A stretch of DNA of 64,000 bases from assembly GCA_040954595.2 (NCBI GenBank), contig CM082577.2, positions 12,090,001 through 12,154,000 of the forward strand. The letters are read 5' to 3'. The stretch is from Balanoglossus misakiensis (Eukaryota > Hemichordata). Position numbers and translations under genes: made by a program. This document shows positions 39,564 to 49,269 of the stretch, piece after piece. How positions within the stretch are numbered: position 1 is the stretch's first letter; every line of letters begins with the position of its first letter. A model generated the notes under the pieces. The model was not told where the DNA came from, searched no databases, and was given only the letters and a program-made list of their open reading frames with translations.

Positions 39564-40006
39564 TATTCACTGCATCATCCTATATTTGCTGCGTTACATC
39601 ATTCCGTTTGGGGATTGTTGGATCGACACAATTCAGGCCGGACCTGTGTTAAACATTGAAGGGGGAAGATTCATAGCATACTGGGATGGCGACTTTTCAT
39701 AAAATGAAAAAAACACTTCAGATCCACACACTTCCCTTACTGTGGCATTCTGGGTGAAACACGCATGTCATGGACATTATTTCTTATTGACCATTGTTTC
39801 AGTGTGTTTGAAACTTCATGAAGTAACTCCATTTTTCTTTTGACCAAGGCTATGGTGCACCAGTGTTTTAGCAACCACAGTGTTGCCTTCCACATGACAG
39901 TAGTGTGTACAGATGTGCGAGAGAGTATTCAGTCTTGCAGAAGAACCTGTTCTTCACAGCGCAATCTACTCATTAACAATTATATCGAAAAGCACAGTCA
40001 ATTATA

Positions 40007-40197
40007 TACTGTAAAACGGTTTATTTTTGTAAGCAATAAATTTTTGCAAAATTCGTGAAAATAAAGTCACGTAAAAATGTTTTTCGGAGATAACAATGCA
40101 ATGAAATACGAGAAAACGAAAATTAATCCTCGCGTAACAGTTGCCACTTTTGACATCGCAACAATTTTCTGTCGCGAAAATAACCCGTTTTACAGTA
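40007..40197 (+). mobile_element. TACTGTAAAAC-family MITE, full-length (191 bp)
   Basis: Inverted ends TACTGTAAAACGG(G/T)TTATTTT; rich in TTTTCGC/GCGAAAA words. Reference copy for 5186-5366, 18726-18880 and 57850-57926. Confidence 0.85.
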
Positions 40198-40454
40198 GTT
40201 TCTTGTAAGCTTGAGTTTTTATATACACCTGAGAAAACAACAAACTTAAGACAGAGTTTCTGCCACATAATCTCTGTGCAATCACCATGATTAGAGGGTA
40301 CACTGCAGCTGTGTTTAATTTGTCAGAAGATTAAAAATATTAAAATCTCCTTTGTACAGATGTGACGTGTTAAGAGAATTAAGTTGTAAAATATCAATGA
40401 TTTTATTTGATGTATTTACATATCTGATGTATACTCCATGTTGTAGGGCCAGCT

Positions 40455-40460
40455 AATAAA
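40455..40460 (+). terminator. Candidate poly(A) signal for TMEM184B
   Basis: AATAAA followed within 40 bp by TTTTGTTGTTGTTGTGTTTT, a U/GU-rich downstream element. Confidence 0.4.
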
Positions 40461-40480
40461 AAAGTGATGCAATCAAAACT

Positions 40481-43428
40481 TTTGTTGTTGTTGTGTTTTA
40501 CTTGTTGCCATAGCAACATGGTTAGAAACCCCTACTAACAAGGCCTGAAGGGGCAGTTGTTTACATATTACGTATAATCAACTAATATGTTGAATACTGG
40601 GAGTGCGGTGATTTTACCCTCAACCCAATAATCTCCCCAGTCTTTGAGGCTTTTATTTGGCAAAGTTGATTCTTCCAGAGGAAAAAAGAGGCCTGCTGTT
40701 ACATCATACAGGTATGATCATGAATGTAAGAATGTACAATGCTCTAAATGTCAAATTTGTCATTTCCTTCAGGATTAATTTGTATTTAGGAAATTTTGCA
40801 GACAGCTCAGCAAAAATTTATACATGTACCCAAATTTTTATCACAACAAAGATTCTAAAAATTACTCCACAATGAGAAGAAACAAGATCACTGCATGTCA
40901 ACTCGACAACTGTACATCTCAGACAGGCTGAAGTACACTGTGCAGCATGCAGACTCCACTGTTTTCATCAAGACGAAACAACCCTGGAGATTATTCTTCA
41001 TGTTCACATGAGCTTCAACACGATTGTTGAGTGCGTGTCAGTTCTTTATATAAATGACAAAATGAAAAAATGCCTTTGTAGTAGATTAAACAGAAACATG
41101 TGATATGCTATACCCAAGTATCGCAGCCCCGAAATGCTGTATGCTTGTTCGCCATCACCAGTTTGGCTATAAGCAGGTATAGTCACATGAACAAGCTTGG
41201 CTTGGCTGAATGTTAAGGGCACACACACACTCAGTAGAGGGAATAAGTTTCAAGTGGGGCTGTGAGAGAGTCCAGGTCCACCCTAAATATAAACCCTACT
41301 GAAATATACATCAAATATTCCAGGTATCCCCAATTGTTAAAGAAACATGCAGCAGTATCTGGGGCTCTTTGTAAAAAAGTCCAAGTTGTGTGTTTGCTAA
41401 TCCAATGAGGAGAGTCTTGCACAAGAACGAACAGAGCAAACCTAATAGGTCTACTCACTTCAGATATTTTCATATACTGGGGCAGCATGTCTCCTGCAAT
41501 GGTCTGTTCAGCGGCCTCCAAGGAAATTTCTGGGGGAGGGGAGGGGGGGGGGGTGGACGTAGTACCTCACATTACACTTATGGCCCTGGCCATGGTATTC
41601 AGTGAAGACAACAGTCAAATATCCATGCTCTGTATTTCACTATTCGCTGGCAAACACACACTCCCAAATACACAGTACTTCACAACACTATTGTCAATTA
41701 GGCTTTCGGCAAACAGTTCAGATTTATTCATTATTCACAGAATTGGCATAAAGTTATTTACAATATCTTTGTTAAAATTGGACAGCATTACAGACAGACA
41801 TTTTCTATAAAAATCCGCAAAATGACTCAACAAACTCACTGATGACTCAAGAAAATTTTCCATACTACATGCATTTTTAGAAATTCTCAAATCAGGCAAA
41901 TTGACTCAAAGCTTTTAAAATTATGTTTGTTAGAGGGCACACTGTACATCATTGTACAGTACTGTCATTCAACAGAGTTTGAATGGAATCAGTTGAAACA
42001 ATCATAACAAAAGGGTTGCCTGGATGCAAATTTAATTCCCAATGACATCATCCTCATGGACTAAAAACTTGGCTACTTGAAGTAAAACTGAACATCACAT
42101 AGGAACTGTTGTACAGTAGAAGGAAAAAGAAGGAAAGAATTGGAAATGGTGTGTCCATGCTTTACGCCGTTAAATAAAACAATGTTTTTAAGTATTTCCT
42201 GACCTGTAAATTTCAAATGAGATGAAAACCAAGCCTTGCTATAATTCACGATAAAGCAGTGATATGTCCACTGTATTCAAGTGTACCTCGCTTGTCATAC
42301 TGATTTCAAATATGTTACATTTTGCAAATGTAATAATTATTTGTGGCAAATGCCAATACATATACACAAAATACATTTTTGTACATGGTGGTCACTGGAA
42401 TAAATTATTAGACTAAGTATATTACACACCCAGACCCTGCATAAGAAATAATCCATTTAGCATTTATGCATACATGTAAACTTGCAAATTTTCCATTCTA
42501 CAGAAGTGTTTTTGAAATTATGGATTTCAATTGAATTTTGATAAACTACTACATGTACATGTATGGTCCCACGGGAAAAATTCTGTTGTAAACCTAATGT
42601 AATCAGCTTTCAGTTTTCAGTGGAATTTGACGTACATCAACTTACTACAGAATTTCTGTAGTTTGATGTATATCAGAATTGTCATCAGACACCTCATACA
42701 TTGTGCCTGGAAAAAAAAGACTGTTTTTGGTGACTATGCTGTATGCACCATGTAAAATTCCTAAGAGAGTCCACATATCTGTCTGGAAGAAGTCAGACTA
42801 CACAAATGTTCCCCATTAAAATATTTTACAACACCAATCCATCACACACTTAAAGGATTTCATTTTTTTAAACTGTCCGGTATACTGAAAGGATTCATTG
42901 ACTCCATTCCGTACTTACTTTAAAGCAATATCCAGAGAAATACAAATTTGTAGAAATGACAATTTAAGTGTTAAAAGCATGATCCTGCTTTTACATTGAT
43001 TAAATTTCTACTTATTTTGAGAACATTACATGGAAACACTTTTGGCTGTCTGTATCAATATACTGCACAGTCTCCCTGTTCAAGTACATGTACCTCTGCG
43101 TGAGCATTGTGAATTGCTATTGGATGGAGAGGAGAACTACATACAATTGGACATGTATATTAAACCCGTTTATGATAAGTCACCAATACCGATAAATTAA
43201 AAGACAGTCTAAGAAAAAGCAACTTGTAGACTTGTAGTATATCTTGGATACATAGTTTCATATCAATTGTTTCAATAGACAAAAATTTAGTGGACTGTGC
43301 TGACACAGCAAATGTTACTAATGCATTACTTTGACTTCTCAACACAGAGTACAAGAACTACCACCTGGAAAATACTTCAGAGAGTTTCTCATTGCCTCCT
43401 GTCTGTCCCTTTGTGCTGCCAGAGTCAA
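40481..43428. other. Convergent spacer between TMEM184B and the TIR gene
   Basis: No supported exon. On the minus strand it likely holds the TIR gene's 3' UTR; a minus-strand AATAAA lies at 41723-41728. Includes a G-rich tract at 41531-41555 and a MITE fragment at about 41815-41944. Confidence 0.5.
41815..41944. mobile_element. GACTCA-rich MITE fragment
   Basis: ACTCAAGAAAATTTTCCATA, TACATGCA and end GAGGGCACACTG; same family as 14831-15013. Confidence 0.6.
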
Positions 43429-45828
43429 CTACTGCATTCCTTCCAGCAGACTATTCTCCAGTTGTTTCAAGCCGGAATACTGGTCACATCGCACTTTCTG
43501 GAGTGGTTTGAGCACTTTGGCAATCTTGTGCTTTTCGTCGTATTCCTCAATGACCAACGGAATGACACAGACTTCTTCCCCATGTGCGTGATGCACGGCG
43601 TACTCACAATATTTATCTTTCAAAAAATTCGGTGAGAGTATGGGTATAACATGAAGACTGTTTTCAACTGCAGAAGTGATGTTGTCAAGGACTTGTACAC
43701 CGGCGGTGAAATCTCTTTGTTGTATACATCCCTTCATTTGCAGATCTTGTTCCAGTTTTGGAAGCAGAACGTAGTACACCCAGTCTTCGTCTTCCTTGCA
43801 GTGCACGGCGTAGAAATCATATTCTTTGCTCTTCTGATTCCTGGCTTTATCCAAACCCAGCGGAATATCCTTGTGAATGGCCTCCTCCACAACGCTTTGA
43901 GCGCGGCCGAAAACGACGCCCAGATTCGCGCGTTTGAAGCATTCCAGATGATCCTGCGAGTTGATGTCGCAGTCCGGTGACTTGATGCTGTATGTATCTG
44001 TTTCGGGGTATCGTACAACTGACAGCACTAGTTCCTCGCTGCAAAGTGGCGCGGCTTCCGTCTGCACCGAGTCCGTTCCGGGATTTAAATCATTGCAACT
44101 TTCCGGCTGTGGACCAACATCAGGTGTGGCATCCTCACTGCTCTGTGTCGTCTGCTGCTCTTTGATCTGCACCTGTGTTTTGTGCAGGAGCTGTTTGGCC
44201 TCACTCTTGATCTCCTCAACGCCGTACTTCTTGAGGGCGCTGAAACATCTCCTGGCGTATCTCAGTTGCCGTTTCCCCAGGAGATATTTGCCAAGTTGAA
44301 GAAGTTCCCCGGCGTGTCTTTCTTTGAACGTGTCGATGTTTACGCACGTGTAGCGGTCGATGCCCTTTTTGAACCAGTAGGCCGTCTCTGCCAGGATAGA
44401 ACTGACCTGCTCCGTCTTTGAATTTCGCAACTCGTCGAATAACGCCTCTATCAGGTGCGTGAAGTTCTTCACATACCTTGAATTGTCGCTGGCACATTCG
44501 AACGCCCGTTTGAAGTGTTCAATGGCCTCGCGGCGCTGTCCGTTGTCAAGGAGACACAGTGCCCTTCGTTGGTGTAGATCGGGTCTTATATTTCCATCTT
44601 GGACATTTTCAGCCTGGGCAAAGTACTTGAGCGCCTTCTTCATTTCTCGTTTGTTGATCTTGTTCTTATCAAAGGTCGCTAGTAGGTGATACAGCTCGGC
44701 CTTGTGAGCAATTTCTAGCGCAGATTTGTTCATTTTGGTGCATTTTTCAGAGTCGTCAATGGCTTGCCTCAGTAACAACTCGCAGTTCTCATCACATCTG
44801 TGATCGGCTCTCTTGGTTCTGTGTTCGCGGTATCTCACTCGCTTGATCTTGGACCTGCAGCTGTATGCGTACCAGTTTCTGGGGTTGTCCGGGTCGGCCT
44901 CGATCACCTCGTCCAGCATCTGCATGCCCTCGTCTCTCTTTCCCAGTTTGTGACAGTGCCAGCCGTACTGCGCCTTGATCTTGAGGGACTGGTTGTATTC
45001 CAGGGCCTTCTTGAAACACTCCAGTGGTTTCTCGTGGTAGAAACACTTGAGCTGCTCGCAAGAGCCGATGAAAAACGGATATTTCCGATATTTGGGTAAT
45101 TTTGGTTTCCGGCAAAACAGCAACCCCAGAGAGCACCACACGTCGCCGTGAAGCTCTGTTTCACGACTCTGCAGAGCCTGGTAGAAGTACTTCGCTGCCA
45201 GATCATACTGCACAATCCTATCTTCAACCGGTTCCTCGGTGTCGGTCATGATATTGTAAATTCTTCTGAGGTTTTCCCCCATGACAAAATACCACGCAGA
45301 CTTTCCCTCGGAGATGCCGTCACCATGGCAACCGCCCAACTCAATGGCGTGTTCGTACAGCTGGTTGGAATCACGATACCTTTCGTATGATCTGGTACAG
45401 GTGTGCACGTCGTGTGCGATTGCGTATGCTCTCTCGGCTAGACAGTTTGCTTTTAGATGTTCGTCGTCGCATATGCTTTCAAGCTTGTCTTTGTATTCAC
45501 GTGCATCGGTGGTACACGCCTTCCGGTTGATAACCAGCAAATCTGCCAGTGCGTTTATATTGTTCGGTTCTAGCTCGAGTACCTTCTCCAAATAATCTTC
45601 CGATTCGTCACTGGTTTCGTCGAGTCTGTAAGAACATGTAGCCAACTCCAAAAGAAGTGATATTTCCTGGTGTTTTGTCGGGCACCCATCATCATACAAC
45701 CGCTTCAGAATGTCGTATCTCTCACCTAACTGTCCGGTTGCCTTTGCATGGACTCCATTCACTGCCAACTTCTCGAAGTTCAGCAACCCAAAGTCCGCTA
45801 ATTCAGTACTTTCACGACCGTCCGCCAT
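43429..45828 (-). CDS. Intronless TPR-TIR protein (799 aa), putative innate-immune adaptor or sensor
   Basis: A single 800-codon frame with no intron, in a neighbourhood of split genes. Residues about 55-535 form a helical TPR-like array; the clearest repeats are at about 56-90, 268-325, 390-450 and 505-535 (for example CFKKALEYNQ, KRDEGMQMLDEVIEADPDN, ALKYFAQAENVQDG). A polar Gln/Ser/Thr-rich linker spans about 551-595. Residues about 668-795 are a TIR domain: box 1 YDFYAVHCKEDEDWV (670 on), BB loop CIQQRDFTAG (701-710), then VLDNITSAVENSLHVIPILS and box 3-like FLKDKYC. The BB loop has Ala709 where most TLRs have Pro, as in TLR3, and LKDKYC...VHHA also resembles TLR3. The position of the catalytic Glu of NAD-cleaving TIRs appears to be Ala744, so signalling by assembly is likelier than NADase activity. 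No signal peptide or membrane helix: cytosolic. The stop TAG is at 43429-43431. Exact partners are unknown. A TTC22/IFIT-like TPR origin for the N-terminus is possible but unproven. Confidence 0.9.
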   Translation of the reverse strand: MADGRESTELADFGLLNFEKLAVNGVHAKATGQLGERYDILKRLYDDGCPTKHQEISLLLELATCSYRLDETSDESEDYLEKVLELEPNNINALADLLVINRKACTTDAREYKDKLESICDDEHLKANCLAERAYAIAHDVHTCTRSYERYRDSNQLYEHAIELGGCHGDGISEGKSAWYFVMGENLRRIYNIMTDTEEPVEDRIVQYDLAAKYFYQALQSRETELHGDVWCSLGLLFCRKPKLPKYRKYPFFIGSCEQLKCFYHEKPLECFKKALEYNQSLKIKAQYGWHCHKLGKRDEGMQMLDEVIEADPDNPRNWYAYSCRSKIKRVRYREHRTKRADHRCDENCELLLRQAIDDSEKCTKMNKSALEIAHKAELYHLLATFDKNKINKREMKKALKYFAQAENVQDGNIRPDLHQRRALCLLDNGQRREAIEHFKRAFECASDNSRYVKNFTHLIEALFDELRNSKTEQVSSILAETAYWFKKGIDRYTCVNIDTFKERHAGELLQLGKYLLGKRQLRYARRCFSALKKYGVEEIKSEAKQLLHKTQVQIKEQQTTQSSEDATPDVGPQPESCNDLNPGTDSVQTEAAPLCSEELVLSVVRYPETDTYSIKSPDCDINSQDHLECFKRANLGVVFGRAQSVVEEAIHKDIPLGLDKARNQKSKEYDFYAVHCKEDEDWVYYVLLPKLEQDLQMKGCIQQRDFTAGVQVLDNITSAVENSLHVIPILSPNFLKDKYCEYAVHHAHGEEVCVIPLVIEEYDEKHKIAKVLKPLQKVRCDQYSGLKQLENSLLEGMQ

Positions 45829-46020
45829 CTGTCCTTGCTGATTTTTGCCACCTGCTTACTCACACATCTTCGTTCTTCGATGGAATACAAACGCCCCACT
45901 ATTAAAACATATCACAGATCGTCAGCTCCGACTGGGAATTGCCATTTTGTAATTGTCAAGGTTGACCTTTGACACACGTGAGTCATACGCCCTCTCGAGA
46001 TCAGAAAAGTGATTTCAGGT
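45829..46020 (-). promoter_or_regulatory. Putative promoter of the TPR-TIR gene
   Basis: Upstream of the minus-strand ATG (45828). A CACGTG E-box (45975-45980) overlaps a perfect AP-1 site TGAGTCA (45979-45985), about 150 bp from the ATG. A GGGAATTGCC word at about 45932-45943 resembles an NF-kappaB site with one mismatch. Motif evidence only. Confidence 0.35.
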
Positions 46021-48049
46021 AGAACCATTTAATTTCAGGGGGTGGAATATTTGTAAATGTCAGCAAAAATATGTCAGCTACTGTTAATACAGCGATTTTT
46101 TTTTCGATAGCCAGTCCACCTTTTTCCTCAAGACATTGCAGAAGCAATTTAATTTCCTCCGCACTATATGCCAACAAATGTTTTTACCCATAAAAACCCT
46201 CTATCCACCCACCCAGAAATCAAACGGTTCACCCCTTAAACGAAGTCTATACAATAACTGCTGCATGCTGACGCCACCAGCAAACAGTCATTAATCATTG
46301 TCAGGGCATACCTTTTCATATATGACAAGCCAGCAAGGAGAAAAATATCAGGATCAGATGCAGTCTTTTTATAACCTGCTTTATACATGTACACATAATA
46401 ATAACATTAGCAAGATATTAAAGGCTGGCTCTCTGAATCTGGACTAATATGTTTTCAACATATTTTCACTTTTGACCACCTGTCTTGAGGGTTTCATTTT
46501 ACATAAGACATTGAAATAAATATTTTCTGTCAGAACATTCTTATTTTTTGCTCAATTAAAAAAAAATACCCAACCTCAAATGACTGAATCAAAATTCCAT
46601 GGAGTTTCCTTGTACACATTTGAAATTGTAAGGTGACTCATATTTTGGTCAGTTTATTTTTAATAGGTCACCTGCACTAGGGTCATACTAAGGTCATCTA
46701 TGACATCATCAATGTACTCATATTGTACGTTACAAACAGTGATCACATTACTGTGCCTGCTGAAGCTAATTTTGTCTGTTTTCCAAGAGTTTAAAATAAA
46801 ACCACTAAAATCTATCTTCACCGATACTTTGTCAAATCAAAATCTGAAGGTTACTTGGATAATTATGAAGCCAGATAATTATACAGAAGTTTATACATGT
46901 ACCAGGGCAGCATTTTGCAAACAAATCACACACAGATTCATCACATACAAAATCACATGTATCATTTCTTATCATTTATTTTTTTCTGGAAAATATAATT
47001 TATTTGTCTACATCACAAAAGTTTGATTAATAGCATTATGAAAGTGTATGAAATTGAAAATATTGTGATAAAGACATTATGTTAAAGGTGATTCCAATTT
47101 TATAGCACCATCCTGAGCTTATTCGCCATAACTGAACAGTGAATACAACTATTTTCTGATGAGATTCCTTGCTGCCACAAATCACTGGCAGTATACACGT
47201 ACAAAAGATAACTCCACTCTCTACAAATTAAAGTTCACTCACATTTAGCACGTAACTACAAGGTGTGAATTTTACAATCTCTGTAAATCAAAGCTTCCAT
47301 TGACAACCTGAAAATTGCCCTCTAAACAGAGATGACACTCCCGCGGTCATTCTCTCTTTCACTGAGAGACAGAATGTCATCAAAGTTTGAGCTGTGTGCT
47401 TCATAGAAAATTGCTACTGTAGTTCTTTTCTATCTTCTGAGAAAATATAATATTCATAAATCACAATACAATTACATATACTTGCAATCTGGAGTTGCTA
47501 AATATATCTTCTGATTTTTTCTAATGTATAGATTTTTAAAATACTTTCACTTTTCACATACGCTTTCCAGGAGACAATTAAGTATTTGGACCATACTTCC
47601 GATAAGTTACAAAGTTTTTGGACATGTGAAGTGATGAATATTAATCTATAGATCACACACACACACTTTTTTATACATTTTTCTTGTTAATACAACAAAA
47701 AATGTAGATCTGACTTGAGTACATCTTTCATAACATTTAAATTGCACATCAACAAAATTGAAAAAAAAAATGAAGGGCAACAAGTTGTTATTTTGGTTTC
47801 ATGTCAACTGATGAAATTCTCTCATGTGAAGTTGAATATTGAAATATATGTCATATTTTTAAAAAAAATGAAAAGCACAAAATTCTCCATGGAAAGTTAC
47901 ACTACCCTGGATCCTTTGAATATATGCTTCTTTCTAAGCCCAATTATTACTTTTGGCTATTTTTCAGTGTTTTTCTCAAATGTGTCAACTCGGTTTCTTG
48001 TTCTGTTCTGATTCGTTTTGTGATGTCCAAATGCTGAGTTTTTCAGCTC

Positions 48050-48269
48050 AAGTTGTACACAAAGCCTGTATGTGAGTAGGGGCCATTGTTATTGTTGACC
48101 AATGAATTCAAATTTGAATTTAATTTTCAACAACAACCATGCTGATTTCTATACAAAACGTCTGTGTTGAAAAATTGTACGTTTTACAGAGTAGAACACG
48201 AAACCATATATAAAACCCTCAACAAAAATACTGTGAAAATAGTCCAAAGTTGGGGTTCATGGAGCTTAA
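48050..48269. mobile_element. TTAA-3 family fragment
   Basis: GTAGAACACGAAA, ACAAAAATACTGTGAAA and TTCATGGAGCTTAAA match the copy at 943-1298; right border TTAA at 48266-48269. Confidence 0.55.
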
Positions 48270-48694
48270 ATCGGAAAAAAAAACTTCCTTTAAAATATAA
48301 TTTAAAATTAACGTAGCAAATTTTGTGTATGTACAATGTAACATACATGCATGAAACAATCTATCATACAAACTCTTGAAACTGTAATCTTCCCTTGCAT
48401 ATCCATAAATACCAAGTCAGGGCCGAAAAAAAAAATTTCTCTTTAAAATATTGCATCTTATTTTGTTTCAATGAGTAATTTAAAATATCCGTTGTAATAT
48501 TGATATTTTAGCATTTGAGTGGCAGCTGACATTCTTGAAGGTGGAATACCATTAACAGCTGTGATGTGTACTATGGGCTGGGGTTGGGGTTGAGTTGCCT
48601 ATTGAAACCCATCCAGCAATCAATGTAGGCATTGAAATGACAGAACTGAGTTAGTACTACTGTCAGCCAACATCTCTCGTTCATTGTAAAGGAC

Positions 48695-48995
48695 TTAAAG
48701 TGTGACGAACGTCTTATGCACATGTGCCAAACCAGAGACTCTGGTTACAGAAATTGTATACATGTACAGTCAATGCCACAAGGCAATGTGCTGTCCTAGC
48801 AACAGACAAGATGGCGGCGACCATAGTCTGTGTCACAGATCAGGAACTACAGCAAATTGGGTGAAAAGAAGGGACAAGAAAACTAAAGTCTACTTATACG
48901 GTGCGCATGAAATATGGAAGGAAGCGAAAGCAGTCCACTATTTGAATGCGTTGAACACAAAATTTGCAGAACATATGAATTGGATGTAATGTTTG
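48695..48995 (+). mobile_element. TTAA-2 family MITE, right end truncated
   Basis: TTAA at 48695-48698, CAAGATGGCGGC at 48807-48818; homology to 5929-6230 stops near 48995, about 70 bp before the NCF4 stop codon. Confidence 0.75.
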
Positions 48996-49061
48996 CCATT
49001 TCCATTGTTCCAGTTGTGGCAGTGATGAGGCAGGTAACACACTGTTGCCACTAGACGAGTA

Positions 49062-49269
49062 TCAGTTGTATGGATCCACATGATAGACAGAGTAATCACC
49101 TTCTTTGCTGATGCGTAGTTCCCAGGGCACGTAGCCAGACATGGCCAGCTGAGGATGGTTGGTTGCCTCCTGCAGCAGGAGATCAACATCACTTTGATCT
49201 TTGATGCGGATGAGATCGCCCTCTATGTCTTGATAGTTCAGAGCGATGTCCCTGGCACCGATTTCATCC
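49062..49269 (-). CDS. NCF4: NCF4 exon 11 (PB1 end) and stop
   Basis: Codes for GARDIALNYQDIEGDLIRIK, then PWELRISKEGDYSVYHVDPY plus N and TGA at 49062-49064. OPCA acidic residues D328, E330 and D332 are present. Confidence 0.97.

Larger units (their letters stand above)
35320..40480 (+). other. Probable long 3' UTR / downstream region of TMEM184B
   Basis: No coding evidence for 5 kb after the stop. The first convincing polyadenylation signal is AATAAA at 40455-40460, followed by a (TTG)n/T-rich stretch that would suit a downstream element. The interval carries three MITE copies (38405-38610, 39402-39563, 40007-40197), which could therefore be in the transcript. RNA data would be needed to place the real end. 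Confidence 0.4.
46021..49061. other. Spacer between NCF4 3' end and TPR-TIR gene 5' end
   Basis: About 3 kb, AT-rich with many A/T homopolymers; no coding support. Its right part includes a TTAA-3 repeat fragment ending at 48269 and a TTAA-2 MITE copy (48695-48995) only 70 bp from the NCF4 stop, so probably inside the NCF4 3' UTR. Confidence 0.7.

Noticed and set aside
45932-45943. NF-kappaB site before the TIR gene
   Set aside because: GGGAATTGCC departs from the consensus at a key position; noted only as weak.
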